This document shows, piece after piece, positions 34,694 to 44,237 of a stretch of 64,000 bases of DNA. The stretch spans positions 1,485,501 to 1,549,500 of the forward strand of contig NZ_CP039727.1 in the NCBI RefSeq assembly GCF_005154805.1, given 5' to 3'. Both the position numbers and the translations under genes were made by a program. Under the pieces are notes generated by a model, which did not search any database, was not told the DNA's origin, and saw only the letters and a program-made list of their open reading frames with translations. The DNA comes from Bacillus sp. S3 (GTDB lineage: Bacteria; Bacillota; Bacilli; Bacillales; Cytobacillaceae). How positions within the stretch are numbered: position 1 is the first letter of the stretch; every line of letters begins with the position of its first letter.

Positions 34694-36859
34694 ATGAAAA
34701 ACATCTTGTTGAAGGAAGAACTTTTAACGATTTTTAAAAATAAAAAAGTATTAATACCGATTATCGCGGTCATGTTTGTCCCTGTCTTGTATGCCGGAAT
34801 GTTTTTATGGGCGTTCTGGGATCCATATGACAAGCTTGACGAGCTGCCGGTTGCCGTTGTAAATGAGGATGCTGGTGCTGCACTTGATGGAAATCACCTG
34901 AAGCTTGGTGATGACTTAGTGTCTAAACTAAAGAAAAGCAAGGATTTTGGATTTGAATTTGTTGATAAGAATGAAGGGTATAAAAATTTAAAAGACCAAA
35001 AATATTATATGGTCATAGAAATTCCGAAAGATTTTTCCAAAAATGCAACTACATTGATGGATGAAAATCCGAAAAAACTGGAACTGATTTATACACCAAA
35101 CGAAAGCTTTAACTTCCTTTCGGCGCAAATCGGCGGGACAGCAGCTGAGAAAATCAAAACAGCTGTTGCTGAAAAGGTAACCGAGACTTATGCCGAAACG
35201 ATGTTTAGTAAGATTACTGAGCTTGCAGATGGTGTGGTGAAGGCGAGTAATGGTGCAGGACAGTTAAAAGATGGTTCCGTTGACTTAAATAAAGGCTCTG
35301 AAGATTTAAATACGGGTCTTGCCACCCTTGCTGAAAAATCGATTGAATTCAACAATGGGATGAAATCAGCGGATTCAGGTTCAAAAGAATTAGCAGCTGG
35401 TTCAACAGAACTTAAAAATGGGTTAGCAAAAGTGGATGCCAATCTTCCGTTGCTGATTGCCGGAACAAATGAGGCATTAGCCGGTGCAGAGCAATTAAAA
35501 GGCCAACTTCCTGCAGGGATTGCGGCAGGAATAGAAGAACAATTGACTGGAAGTGTTGGGGACCTAAACAGTGGAATTGACCAGTTTAAGTCGCAATTAT
35601 CAAGTATGTTAGCAGCACAGATTGCAGAGCAAACAATAACAGAGCAAAACAATAAAATGCAAACATTAGCTCAAACATTAATTGAGAACAAAGTGGATCC
35701 CGCACTTGTCCAAGGAATTATGGCAAATGAGCAGAAAAATGCACCAACGAAGGAGGTTCTGCAGCAGCAAATTTCAGCAGCACTAAATCCTAAGCTTGAT
35801 GCCGGTTTTAATCAATTCAAAACAGGGGTTAATGAAAAATTAGCCGGTGCATCAAATGGTCTGGAAGAGAAAATTCAAGCCCAGACAAACCCATATTTTG
35901 ATAAATTAATTGCGGGGATCGGCAAAATTAATGGGGGTCAGCAGGAATTGCAAAAGGGGATCCATGATTTATATACTGGTTCAGGGAAGTTAAATACGGG
36001 AACCAAAACACTTTCTGCCGGAATGAGTCAATTAACAGGAGGCGCTTCAGCTATTACATCTGGTGCTGGGCAATTGGCTGAGGGTTCCGGACAGCTAAAA
36101 GACGGAACAGCCAAACTTTCTGATGGCGCGGGCGAATTAGCTGATAAGCTTGCTGAGGGAGCTAAAGAAGCCACAAAGGTACATTCTGATGATAAAACCT
36201 ATAACATGATGGCAGACCCGGTTAAACTGGATAATGAAAAAATTAATCATGTACCAAACTATGGAACAGGATTTGCACCATACTTTCTATCATTAGGATT
36301 ATTTGTCGGTGCACTATTGTTATCAATCGTCTTCCCGCTTCGCGATACGGCGGTTGCTCCATCCAGCGGATTTAACTGGTTTGCAAGCAAATTTGCCATT
36401 ATGGCGGCTGTTGGTATTTTCCAAGCGTTACTTGCTGACATTATTCTTCTGGCAGGATTAGGCCTGGAGGTCCAAAGTTTACCAAGATTTATCTTATTCT
36501 CGATTATTACAAGTTTAACGTTTATCTCTTTAATTCAACTTCTTGTGTCCGTATTCGCTGATGCAGGGCGTTTCTTGGCAATTGTCATTCTAATTTTCCA
36601 ATTAACAACAAGTGCCGGAACCTTCCCGCTTGAATTAATACCAAACTTCTTACAGCATTTCAATGCATTTCTGCCGATGACATATTCGGTTCAAGGCTTT
36701 AAGGCTGTGATTTCAAGCGGCGACTTTAGCTTCATGTGGCAAAATGTCATGATTCTTTTAGGTTTCCTAGCCGCCTTTGCCATTAGTACCATCGCTTATT
36801 TTACAATGAGGCATAATCATAATTCTCCACGTCAAAATAGCAATTTAGTAAGTGAATAA
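34694..36859 (+). CDS. yhgE: YhgE/Pip-family membrane protein
   Basis: 721 aa (B. subtilis YhgE about 775). One N-terminal membrane segment (VLIPIIAVMFVPVLYAGMFLWAF, about 16-38), a long extracytoplasmic part with repeated 7/11-residue units such as GAGQLKDGSVDLNKGSEDL and ASAITSGAGQLAEGSGQL, and five or six helices at the C-terminus like ABC-2 permeases (FAPYFLSLGLFVGALLLSIVF onward). The family includes the lactococcal phage infection protein Pip; cellular role unsettled. Its usual TetR neighbour yhgD is absent here, although two operator-like palindromes precede the gene. Confidence 0.92.
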   Translation: MKNILLKEELLTIFKNKKVLIPIIAVMFVPVLYAGMFLWAFWDPYDKLDELPVAVVNEDAGAALDGNHLKLGDDLVSKLKKSKDFGFEFVDKNEGYKNLKDQKYYMVIEIPKDFSKNATTLMDENPKKLELIYTPNESFNFLSAQIGGTAAEKIKTAVAEKVTETYAETMFSKITELADGVVKASNGAGQLKDGSVDLNKGSEDLNTGLATLAEKSIEFNNGMKSADSGSKELAAGSTELKNGLAKVDANLPLLIAGTNEALAGAEQLKGQLPAGIAAGIEEQLTGSVGDLNSGIDQFKSQLSSMLAAQIAEQTITEQNNKMQTLAQTLIENKVDPALVQGIMANEQKNAPTKEVLQQQISAALNPKLDAGFNQFKTGVNEKLAGASNGLEEKIQAQTNPYFDKLIAGIGKINGGQQELQKGIHDLYTGSGKLNTGTKTLSAGMSQLTGGASAITSGAGQLAEGSGQLKDGTAKLSDGAGELADKLAEGAKEATKVHSDDKTYNMMADPVKLDNEKINHVPNYGTGFAPYFLSLGLFVGALLLSIVFPLRDTAVAPSSGFNWFASKFAIMAAVGIFQALLADIILLAGLGLEVQSLPRFILFSIITSLTFISLIQLLVSVFADAGRFLAIVILIFQLTTSAGTFPLELIPNFLQHFNAFLPMTYSVQGFKAVISSGDFSFMWQNVMILLGFLAAFAISTIAYFTMRHNHNSPRQNSNLVSE

Positions 36860-36865
36860 AATTCT

Positions 36866-36898
36866 AACCAACCGTTCTGATTTCGGTTGGTTTTTTTC
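36866..36898 (+). terminator. Rho-independent terminator after yhgE
   Basis: AACCAACCG / CGGTTGGTT stem and TTTTTTT. Confidence 0.92.
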
Positions 36899-36965
36899 TA
36901 TATGAAAAGAAAGCGATTTTTGCGTATATTAAAGATAGTAATTTTAGAATAGGAGGAATTAACAC

Positions 36966-37700
36966 ATGAAATTGACAGTTATCGGCTTTTGGGGCGGCTA
37001 TCCAAAACAGAACGGGGCAAGCGCGGGATATTTGCTGGAACATAATGGTTTTCAATTATTAATCGATTGTGGCAGCGGGGTTCTTTCTAAACTACAAAAT
37101 ATTATTCAACCTGAAGAATTGGATGCGGTCATCATTTCGCACTATCATCCTGACCATATCGCAGATCTTGGTGTCCTGCAGCATGCATTACTCATTCAAG
37201 GATTTTTAGGCAAGGAATTTCAGACATTGCCGCTATATGGCCATGAATTCGATCGCGAGGAATTTACGAAACTAACTTATAAAAATATTACAAAAGGAGT
37301 CGCATATGATCCCAATAGCACGCTTGAGGTAGGTCCGTTCCAGATTTCATTTTTAAAAACAAACCACCCGGTTCCATGCTATGCCATGAGAGTGGAGGCT
37401 GATGGCAAGGTGATTGTCTACACCGCCGACAGCTCATTTAAACAAGAGTTTATCGAGTTTAGCCAAAACGCAGATATTTTGTTATGCGAGTGTAATTTTT
37501 ACGGGCATCAAAACGGCAAGTCCGCGGGGCATATGAACAGCGTGGATGCTGGTCAAATTGCTCAAAAAGCAGCCGTAAAACAATTAATCCTCACCCACTT
37601 GCCCCATTATGGGAACGTAACGGATTTAATTACTGAGGCATCAAGAGAGTTTACTGGTATAATAAAATTGGCAGACGAATTTCAATCTATAACATTATAA
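36966..37700 (+). CDS. yhfI: YhfI, metallo-beta-lactamase-fold hydrolase
   Basis: 244 aa, same as B. subtilis YhfI. The zinc motif HYHPDH is in VIISHYHPDHIADLGVLQHA (about residues 58-63); downstream metal ligands are the His in KTNHPVPCYAM, Asp in VYTADSSF and His in LTHLPHYG. Fold and length suggest an RNase Z-like or cyclic-nucleotide/phosphodiesterase-type hydrolase in the cytoplasm. GGAGGAATTAAC precedes the ATG. It is 16 bp ahead of lplJ and likely cotranscribed. Substrate unknown. Confidence 0.92.
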   Translation: MKLTVIGFWGGYPKQNGASAGYLLEHNGFQLLIDCGSGVLSKLQNIIQPEELDAVIISHYHPDHIADLGVLQHALLIQGFLGKEFQTLPLYGHEFDREEFTKLTYKNITKGVAYDPNSTLEVGPFQISFLKTNHPVPCYAMRVEADGKVIVYTADSSFKQEFIEFSQNADILLCECNFYGHQNGKSAGHMNSVDAGQIAQKAAVKQLILTHLPHYGNVTDLITEASREFTGIIKLADEFQSITL

Positions 37701-37716
37701 GAAGGGGCAGAATACT

Positions 37717-38706
37717 ATGTTATTTATCGATAATAAGGGAATCACCGATCCACGGATAAATTTGGCGATTGAAGAGTATGCGTTGAAAAATCTTGATATT
37801 AATGAGACCTATTTATTATTTTACATAAATGAACCCTCCATCATTATTGGGAAAAACCAAAATACGATTGAGGAAATAAATACAGAATATGTGGAGGGGA
37901 ACGGGATTCACGTTGTCCGCAGATTATCTGGCGGGGGAGCGGTTTACCATGATCTTGGTAATTTAAACTTTAGCTTTATTACAAAGGATGATGGTGAAAG
38001 CTTTCATAACTTCCGAAAATTCACGGAGCCAGTTGTGGCAGCCCTGAACAAATTAGGGGTAAACGCTGAGCTAAGCGGCAGAAATGACCTGGAAGTTGAG
38101 GGCAGAAAGATTTCCGGAAATGCCCAGTTTTCCACAAAAGGAAGAATGTTCAGCCACGGCACCCTTCTTTTTGATTCAGAAATGGATCATGTTGTATCTG
38201 CATTGAAGGTTAAGAAGGATAAAATTGAATCAAAAGGGATTAAATCGGTTCGCGGCCGAGTTGCGAATATTTCTGAGTTTCTGGAAGAAAAGCTTGATAT
38301 TCAAGAATTCCGTTCTCTGATTTTAACATCCATTTTCGAAGGCCAAGAGGAGATTCCGGAATATGTATTGACTGAAGAAGATTGGGAAAACATTCACCAG
38401 CTTTCAAAAGAACGCTACCAAAACTGGGAATGGAACTATGGAAGATCACCTAAGTTTAATTTGCATCACTCCCACCGCTTTCCAGTCGGTTCTATTGATG
38501 TCCGCTTAGAGGTAAACAAAGGAATCCTGGAAAACTGTAAAATTTATGGCGACTTTTTTGGTGTAGGCGATGTAAGTGATATAGAAAACAGGCTAAAAGG
38601 CATTCGCTATGAAAAAGATGAAATTGAAAAGGCACTTTCAGATGTGAATACTACTCATTATTTTGGAAATGTTTCAGCAGCTGAATTTATTAACTTAATT
38701 TATTAA
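37717..38706 (+). CDS. lplJ: LplJ, lipoate-protein ligase
   Basis: 329 aa (B. subtilis LplJ 331). The lipoyl-binding motif VVRRLSGGGAVYHDLGNLNFSF, then GRNDLEVEGRKISGNAQ and a catalytic lysine, identify the LplA type. It adenylates free lipoate and transfers it to lipoyl domains of 2-oxoacid dehydrogenases and GcvH. The C-terminal accessory domain (about residues 245-329) is present, so the protein is full length. GAAGGGGCAG precedes the ATG; a terminator follows. Confidence 0.95.
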   Translation: MLFIDNKGITDPRINLAIEEYALKNLDINETYLLFYINEPSIIIGKNQNTIEEINTEYVEGNGIHVVRRLSGGGAVYHDLGNLNFSFITKDDGESFHNFRKFTEPVVAALNKLGVNAELSGRNDLEVEGRKISGNAQFSTKGRMFSHGTLLFDSEMDHVVSALKVKKDKIESKGIKSVRGRVANISEFLEEKLDIQEFRSLILTSIFEGQEEIPEYVLTEEDWENIHQLSKERYQNWEWNYGRSPKFNLHHSHRFPVGSIDVRLEVNKGILENCKIYGDFFGVGDVSDIENRLKGIRYEKDEIEKALSDVNTTHYFGNVSAAEFINLIY

Positions 38707-38714
38707 ACAAACTT

Positions 38715-38745
38715 ACGTGGTGATAAAAATCACCGCGTTTTTGTT
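38715..38745 (+). terminator. Rho-independent terminator after lplJ
   Basis: ACGtGGTGAT / ATCACCgCGT stem with an AAAA loop, one mismatch, and TTTTTG. Confidence 0.8.
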
Positions 38746-38807
38746 TAATCCACTTGAATACTTAACTTTCTAGCAATATAATATATTTAGAATATTTCCA
38801 TTAATAA

Positions 38808-38827
38808 ATGAATGAGTATTCATTCAT
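38808..38827 (+). promoter_or_regulatory. FadR-type operator upstream of lcfB
   Basis: ATGAATGA-GTAT-TCATTCAT, a palindrome with perfect 8-bp arms. It fits the Bacillus FadR (YsiA) site, built on TGAATGA and TCATTCA, that represses beta-oxidation genes until long-chain acyl-CoA is present. It overlaps the region just before the lcfB ribosome site. Confidence 0.85.
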
Positions 38828-38842
38828 AAAAGGAGGGGAACG

Positions 38843-40405
38843 ATGAATCTTTCTGCACAGTTTCATAAAACAGCAAAGATTTTTGCCGAAAAACCGGCGT
38901 ATTATTTTATGGGCCAGGCAAGTACCTACGCCGAATTAGATGGGGCCATAACAAAGTTTGCTTCAGGGTTAGAAAAATTAGGAGTCAGGAGAGGGGATCA
39001 CGTCGCCTTATTGCTCGGGAACTCACCACACTTTGTCATCAGTCTTTATGGGGCATTACGGTTAGGGGCAACCGTCATTCCTATTAATCCGATTTACACG
39101 GCCGATGAAATTAGCTACATCTTAAATAACGGCGATGTGAAAGCGGTTGTTGCACTTGACTTAGCAGTTCCGTTAGTGGAAAAAATGCATGCCTTTTTGC
39201 CCAAAATTGAACATTACGTATTTTGTGAAACGAAGCCAGATAGCTTAGCACCTTTTGAAATGGAAAACCTTTCTCTTTACTCAAAAATGAAATCGTTTTC
39301 AGAAGTAGTCGCTTCTGGGGAAATAACCTTCCGGGGTCCCGAACTCGAGGACGATGATACAGCCATTATTCTTTATACCTCCGGAACAACCGGAAAACCA
39401 AAGGGAGCCATGTTAACTCATAGGAATTTGTTTAGCAATGCCAAAGATGTTGGCGACTACTTGAAAATGCATAACGACGACAGGGTGGTAACTGTTCTTC
39501 CAATGTTTCATGTTTTCTGTTTAACCGTTGCTTTAAACGCACCGTTACTTAGCGGGGCTACTTTGTTGATTGCACCGAAATTTAGTCCAAAGGAAATCTT
39601 TGCGTTAATAAAAGACCACGGTGCTACCGTTTTTGCAGGCGTTCCAACGATGTATAATTTTCTTTATCAATATCCGGAAGGAAATCCAGAGAACCTGAAA
39701 TCATTACGGCTTTGTATTTCCGGCGGTGCATCGCTCCCTGTTGCCCTCTTAAAGAACTTTGAGCAGAAATTTAATGTGTTGGTTTCTGAGGGGTATGGAT
39801 TGTCGGAAGCATCTCCCGTCACCTGCTTTAACCCGCTGGATAGGCCGCGCAAACCCGGTTCCATTGGTACATCGATTTTGCATGTGAAAAACAAGGTAGT
39901 GGATGAACTGGGTGAAGAGGTTCCTGTCGGCGGAGTTGGTGAATTGGTTGTCCATGGACCAAATGTGATGAAGGGCTATTATAAAATGCCGGAAGAAACG
40001 GCAGCAGCTATTCGTAACGGCTGGCTTTATACAGGAGACATGGCAAGAGTGGATGAAGACGGTTATATATTTATTGTTGACCGGAAAAAGGATTTAATCA
40101 TCGTTGGCGGCTTCAATGTTTATCCACGGGAGGTTGAAGAAGTGATCTATAATCATCCGGAGGTTGTTGAGGTGGCTGTGGTTGGTGTTCCAGATCCTGA
40201 TCAAGGCGAGGCGGTAAATGCCTATGTTGTGAGTAAGAACCCAGAGCTTACAGCAGAACAAGTGCGGAGCTATTGTATAGAGCACCTAGCCAAATATAAA
40301 GTTCCTACAACCATTGAGTTCCTTGTAGAACTGCCAAAAAATACAACTGGAAAAATATTGAGACGTGCACTTAAAACACAGGTTACACAGGCAGCTGCAA
40401 GGTAA
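38843..40405 (+). CDS. lcfB: LcfB, long-chain fatty-acid-CoA ligase
   Basis: 520 aa (B. subtilis LcfB/YhfL 513). ANL motifs: [20 protein letters not shown] (about residues 175-194), [43 protein letters not shown], and the C-terminal lysine in [11 protein letters not shown]. It produces acyl-CoA from long-chain fatty acids. AAAGGAGGGGAACG is the ribosome site, just after the FadR palindrome, giving a direct regulatory link. Likely cytoplasmic or peripheral to the membrane. Confidence 0.95.
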   Translation: MNLSAQFHKTAKIFAEKPAYYFMGQASTYAELDGAITKFASGLEKLGVRRGDHVALLLGNSPHFVISLYGALRLGATVIPINPIYTADEISYILNNGDVKAVVALDLAVPLVEKMHAFLPKIEHYVFCETKPDSLAPFEMENLSLYSKMKSFSEVVASGEITFRGPELEDDDTAIILYTSGTTGKPKGAMLTHRNLFSNAKDVGDYLKMHNDDRVVTVLPMFHVFCLTVALNAPLLSGATLLIAPKFSPKEIFALIKDHGATVFAGVPTMYNFLYQYPEGNPENLKSLRLCISGGASLPVALLKNFEQKFNVLVSEGYGLSEASPVTCFNPLDRPRKPGSIGTSILHVKNKVVDELGEEVPVGGVGELVVHGPNVMKGYYKMPEETAAAIRNGWLYTGDMARVDEDGYIFIVDRKKDLIIVGGFNVYPREVEEVIYNHPEVVEVAVVGVPDPDQGEAVNAYVVSKNPELTAEQVRSYCIEHLAKYKVPTTIEFLVELPKNTTGKILRRALKTQVTQAAAR

Positions 40406-40434
40406 GCATATTTTTCTTTTAATTTTTTCTTGTG

Positions 40435-40463
40435 AAAGGCAGGCATTTAGCCTGCCTTTTTCG
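40435..40463 (+). terminator. Rho-independent terminator after lcfB
   Basis: AAAGGCAGGC / GCCTGCCTTT, 10 bp, ending in TTTTT. Confidence 0.9.
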
Positions 40464-40489
40464 AATTTCTACAGAAAGGGGTGGAAAAA

Positions 40490-41266
40490 ATGGAGCAAAT
40501 AGTACTTGCGGTGAACAACCATATTGCGATTGTTACGATTAATCGTGCGGAAGCGCTCAACGCTTTTAATTATGAGACATTGCTTGAATTGCAAAGTAAG
40601 GTAGAAGAAATTCGAATTAATTCACGAATCAGGGCTGTCATTTTTATCGGTGCAGGGGAGAAGGCATTTAGTGTGGGTGCCGACTTAAAAGAACGAAAAA
40701 ACCTAACCGATGAGCAAGTGAAACGAAATTTATTTAAAATCAATGAGGTTTTTAATGCCATTGACCAGCTCCCGCAGCCAACGATTGCTGCTATAAACGG
40801 CTTTGCCTTTGGCGGTGGCATGGAGCTTGCCTTGGCTTGCGATTTTCGGATTGCAGCAAGGGAAGCAGTAATGGGACTGACCGAAACAGGCCTTGCGATT
40901 ATTCCGGGTGCAGGCGGGACACAGCGGCTGCCAAGACTTATTGGACAGGCAAAGGCGCTGGAGCTCATCCTGACAGCACGCAGGCTGACAGCAGACGAGG
41001 CACTCCATTATGGACTTCTGACAAGGGTAATTCCTCGAAATGATGTATTGGATGAATGCTTAAACCTTTGTGTGCTGCTGCTCGCAAATGGACCGGTTGC
41101 CTTACAGCAAGCAAAATTTGCAATTAAGAATGGGATGAATACCGATTTAAGCACAGGGCTGCAGATTGAACGTAAGGCTTATGAAGTGACACTTCCGACT
41201 GAAGACCGCATTGAAGCATTGAAGGCTTTTGCTGAGAAAAGAAAACCTGTTTTTAAAGGGAAATGA
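40490..41266 (+). CDS. Enoyl-CoA hydratase
   Basis: 258 aa from the ATG at 40490 (AAAGGGGTGG upstream); the GTG at 40481 lies on that site. Crotonase motifs: oxyanion hole FSVGADLKERK, NGFAFGGGMELALACDFRIA and LTETGLAIIPGAGGTQRLPRL. Both catalytic glutamates are present (GGGME and LTETG), so hydration of 2-trans-enoyl-CoA is likely, in contrast to yhaR. It follows lcfB after a terminator, and may partly depend on read-through from the FadR-controlled promoter. No neighbour of this kind is known to me at the B. subtilis yhfL locus. Confidence 0.92.
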   Translation: MEQIVLAVNNHIAIVTINRAEALNAFNYETLLELQSKVEEIRINSRIRAVIFIGAGEKAFSVGADLKERKNLTDEQVKRNLFKINEVFNAIDQLPQPTIAAINGFAFGGGMELALACDFRIAAREAVMGLTETGLAIIPGAGGTQRLPRLIGQAKALELILTARRLTADEALHYGLLTRVIPRNDVLDECLNLCVLLLANGPVALQQAKFAIKNGMNTDLSTGLQIERKAYEVTLPTEDRIEALKAFAEKRKPVFKGK

Positions 41267-41275
41267 AGTTCATAT

Positions 41276-41302
41276 AAACACGGCGATAAGGCCGTGTTTT
41301 TT
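41276..41302 (+). terminator. Rho-independent terminator after the enoyl-CoA hydratase gene
   Basis: AAACACGGC / GCCGTGTTT and further T. Confidence 0.9.
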
Positions 41303-41372
41303 TATTCCACTCTGACTGAAAATTTGCTAAAATCTAATTTTATATGAGTACTTGCAACAAGGGGGAAGAAAG

Positions 41373-42104
41373 TTGGCAGATTTGGCAATTGATAGAGAAT
41401 CATCTGAATTTAAAAAGGGAATCCATGCGGGGATCAGCATCGGGATTGGATATTTTCCGATTGCACTGACATTTGGTCTACTTGCAAAAACTTCGGGTCT
41501 GTCTATTTATGAAACAGTGTTCATGAGTATCATTGTATTTGCCGGGGCATCACAATATATTTCATTAAGTCTTATTGCCTATGGAACAGGAATTTTAGAA
41601 ATCATATTAACAACATTTATCGTTAATATTAGACATTTCCTTATGAGTGCAACGCTAAATGAAAAAAGTGAAGAGGACCATTTGTTCAACAAAATTTTTT
41701 ATTCCTTCGGTATAACAGATGAGACCTTCTCAGTTGCGGCAACAAGGGAAGGGAAAGTGTCAACGGGATTTATGCTCGGTCTAAATTCAGTCGCTTATGT
41801 AAGCTGGGTTGTTTGTTCAGGAATCGGACATCTAATTGGGGCAAGTCTGCCGCAAACCTTACAAGAGAGCATGGGGGTTGCCCTTTATGCGATGTTTATT
41901 GGGCTCTTGGTTCCCTCAATGAAAAAAAGCGTAAAGGTTATCTTTTTGGCCGTCCTAGGTGCGGTCTTCAATTCTATTTTTACACTTGGAAATATAATGG
42001 CACAGGGGTGGTCAATTGTAACAGCCACACTATTATCAGCTATTATTATCGAAATTGCGGAAGTGATGAAAACGAGAAATCGGGGTGAACATGATGAGGA
42101 GTGA
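41373..42104 (+). CDS. azlC: AzlC-type branched-chain amino acid exporter, large subunit
   Basis: 243 aa from TTG at 41373, chosen because AAGGGGGAAGAAAG lies right upstream; the TTG at 41352 has no such site. AzlC family features: IGYFPIALTFGLLAKTSGLS, VFAGASQYISLSLIA, NIRHFLMSATL and SYGITDE-like FGITDETFSVA. Some seven membrane helices. Together with AzlD it exports branched-chain amino acids or analogues such as 4-azaleucine. It overlaps azlD. Confidence 0.9.
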   Translation: MADLAIDRESSEFKKGIHAGISIGIGYFPIALTFGLLAKTSGLSIYETVFMSIIVFAGASQYISLSLIAYGTGILEIILTTFIVNIRHFLMSATLNEKSEEDHLFNKIFYSFGITDETFSVAATREGKVSTGFMLGLNSVAYVSWVVCSGIGHLIGASLPQTLQESMGVALYAMFIGLLVPSMKKSVKVIFLAVLGAVFNSIFTLGNIMAQGWSIVTATLLSAIIIEIAEVMKTRNRGEHDEE

Positions 42105-42402
42105 AATGGTTTGGATGATAATTGGAATGGGAATGGTAACTTTTATTCCACGGATGCTTCCTTTTGTCCTTTTTAAAGGGAAGGAGCTGCCGCCATTTAT
42201 TCAAGGTGTATTAAAAAATGTTCCATACGCCACCCTTGGAGCGTTGATATTTCCAGCTGTCTTCTTTATTCAAAAGAATGATATTTGGGATGGTGTCCTC
42301 GGTGCTGCTGCTGCCTTTATCGCTGCCTATTTAGGTGCAAATGTCATTGTGGTTGTCCTCGGTTCAATCGCGATCCTCGCACTATACTCTTTTCTCTTGT
42401 GA
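42091..42402 (+). CDS. azlD: AzlD-type small subunit
   Basis: 103 aa from the ATG at 42091; GTG at 42085 and ATG at 42094 are alternatives, since GGGGTG is the only nearby ribosome site. Four hydrophobic helices with the family segment VTFIPRMLPFVLFKGKELPPFIQGVLKNVPYATLGALI. It overlaps the end of azlC by 14 bp, implying coupled translation and complex formation. Confidence 0.9.
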   Translation: MMRSEMVWMIIGMGMVTFIPRMLPFVLFKGKELPPFIQGVLKNVPYATLGALIFPAVFFIQKNDIWDGVLGAAAAFIAAYLGANVIVVVLGSIAILALYSFLL

Positions 42403-42428
42403 GTCAGTCCCAGTACTGGCTTATTTTT
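42402..42428 (+). terminator. Terminator after azlD
   Basis: AGTCAGT / ACTGGCT stem with a G-T pair, followed by TTATTTTTA; moderate strength. Confidence 0.65.
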
Positions 42429-42497
42429 ATGTTCTAAAATAACTTTTTTTAACTAAACTAAGTATAGGAGAGGCTGTACACAAAGGGGGACAAAATC

Positions 42498-43769
42498 ATG
42501 GTAAGAAAAATGGGGGTCTATGCGGTTTTGGCCTTTTGTTTATATGGGTTGTTTTTTTATTGGTATTTATTTCATTTTGCCAATACAGCATTACCATTTG
42601 AATTTCAAGGATCAAAAGCGGACCCGGCTACTTTTCTAAATGGTCGAGAGTTAAGCTTAAGTGAGGAATATTCAAAAGTTAGAAACCTATTGTTTTTCTT
42701 ATCAACGCCGTTCGAATGGCTATTCTATTTTCTCATTTTGTTATTTGGGTTTTCAAAGGCGTTTAAGCGCTGGGCAGACAGCTCTGCGAAGCATAAATTA
42801 ATGCAAATGCCCATCTATTTAATCTGGTTATCTTTTTTTGCCTTTGTAGCAACGTTTCCACTAAATTATATTAGTTATACTTTGTCAAAAACCTATCATA
42901 TCTCAACACAATCCTTTGCCTCTTGGATGAAGGATGAGTTAATTGACTTTTGGGTTAATTATGGGACCTGGTTGATTATTGTCCCGGTTTTATACTGGCT
43001 GATGAAGAAGAGCCAAAAGCGCTGGTGGCTTTATGGGTGGATGCTGTCGGTTCCGTTTACATTATTTATGATGTTTCTCCAGCCCGTCGTCATTGACCCG
43101 CTGTATAATGATTTTTATCCGTTAAAAAATAAAGAATTGGAAACGCAGATTCTTACCCTGGCTGATCGGGCTGATATTCCGGCAAAGCATGTGTTTGAAG
43201 TGAACATGGCTGATAAAACCAATGCTTTAAACGCATATGTATCCGGGATTGGCTCAAATGCCAGGATTGTTCTTTGGGATACAACATTAAATAAACTATC
43301 GGATAATCAAATTTTATTTATCATGGCCCATGAAATATGTCATTATGTTGAAAAACATATTTATTTCGGAATTGGCGGCTACTTGCTGCTTTCACTACTC
43401 GGTCTTTACCTGACCTATAGGTTAATGAATTGGGCAGTAAGGCGCTGGGGAAAGGAATTAAAAATAACAGATGTACGAGATATTCGCTCTCTTCCGTTAT
43501 TTTTTATGATACTTTCGATGCTCTTGTTTGCAGCAAGTCCATTAACGAATTTGGCTTCCCGCTACCAGGAAACACGTGCTGACAAGTATGCCATCGAAAT
43601 GACCAAAAATCCTAATGCCGCAATTACTTCTTTTCAAGAATTAACCCGTTCCGGTTTAAGTCAAGTAAATCCGCCATTATTGGTGAAAATTTTCCGCTAT
43701 ACGCATCCGTCTATGCTTGATCGGATTTCAACTTTAGAGGAATATGAAATCAAACATCGTGATCAATAG
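42498..43769 (+). CDS. yhfN: M48-family membrane zinc protease (YhfN/Ste24-like)
   Basis: 423 aa (B. subtilis YhfN about 426). The zinc site HEICH in FIMAHEICHYVEKH (about residues 278-282) and the third ligand region ETRADKYAIEM define M48/Ste24 (CAAX-protease-like) enzymes. The N-terminal half has about four or five membrane helices; two more flank the zinc site. The active site should be near the cytoplasmic face of the membrane. CAAAGGGGGAC precedes the ATG. Its substrate in Bacillus is not known; it may act in membrane protein turnover. Confidence 0.93.
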   Translation: MVRKMGVYAVLAFCLYGLFFYWYLFHFANTALPFEFQGSKADPATFLNGRELSLSEEYSKVRNLLFFLSTPFEWLFYFLILLFGFSKAFKRWADSSAKHKLMQMPIYLIWLSFFAFVATFPLNYISYTLSKTYHISTQSFASWMKDELIDFWVNYGTWLIIVPVLYWLMKKSQKRWWLYGWMLSVPFTLFMMFLQPVVIDPLYNDFYPLKNKELETQILTLADRADIPAKHVFEVNMADKTNALNAYVSGIGSNARIVLWDTTLNKLSDNQILFIMAHEICHYVEKHIYFGIGGYLLLSLLGLYLTYRLMNWAVRRWGKELKITDVRDIRSLPLFFMILSMLLFAASPLTNLASRYQETRADKYAIEMTKNPNAAITSFQELTRSGLSQVNPPLLVKIFRYTHPSMLDRISTLEEYEIKHRDQ

Positions 43770-43780
43770 AGATAAAAAAT

Positions 43781-43805
43781 AAAAACCGCCAACTGGCGGT
43801 TTTTC
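43781..43805. terminator. Bidirectional terminator between yhfN and the IDEAL-domain gene
   Basis: AAAACCGCC / GGCGGTTTT with a 4-nt loop; A and T runs on both sides. Confidence 0.9.
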
Positions 43806-44040
43806 ATGTTCCAAATCGTTTGTTAATTTTCTTGAGCTCACTAGATAGAGAGAGGAATGACTTTTTGTCCCGACGGTCAATGGCCACATCAATTTTTCGG
43901 AGTAATTTTTCTTTTTCAACTGTTAACTGAATTTCCGACAAGAGCATATCGATGTAAAGATCCTGGACAAAGTTCTCCTTCATGCGATTTTTCTTCATGG
44001 CACCAAGTTTCATTAATTCCGTGTATGATTTTTCATTCAT
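43804..44040 (-). CDS. IDEAL-domain small protein
   Basis: 78 aa from the ATG at 44040, preceded by AGAGGTGATTTTC. The C-terminal half holds an IDEAL domain (YIDMLLSEIQLTVEKEKLLRKID and AIDRRDKKSFLSLSSELKKIN), a short helical module found in several Bacillus proteins and named for its sequence motif. Its role is not established. It is divergent from comK with a shared 200-bp AT-rich region, so a link to competence control is possible but only inferred. Confidence 0.82.
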   Translation of the reverse strand: MNEKSYTELMKLGAMKKNRMKENFVQDLYIDMLLSEIQLTVEKEKLLRKIDVAIDRRDKKSFLSLSSELKKINKRFGT

Positions 44041-44127
44041 GAAAATCACCTCTGATGCTTTTTTTAATTATATGGAGATTTTCAAATAATATCAACGATA
44101 TATATAATTTTCTGATAATATTTTTCT

Positions 44128-44156
44128 TGACATAAAATTTGTGACTAATTAAGTAA
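44128..44156 (+). promoter_or_regulatory. Possible comK promoter
   Basis: TTGACA at about 44128 followed 17 bases later by TAAGTA in the AT-rich comK upstream region. A/T-run pairs resembling ComK boxes are present, but the composition makes them unreliable. Confidence 0.35.
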
Positions 44157-44237
44157 CAATTTTAAAAAACTAATGGAATATATAGATAATGGTGGTAAGA
44201 TATGGTTGTTTAAATAAAACGAGTAGGAGTGAATCCT

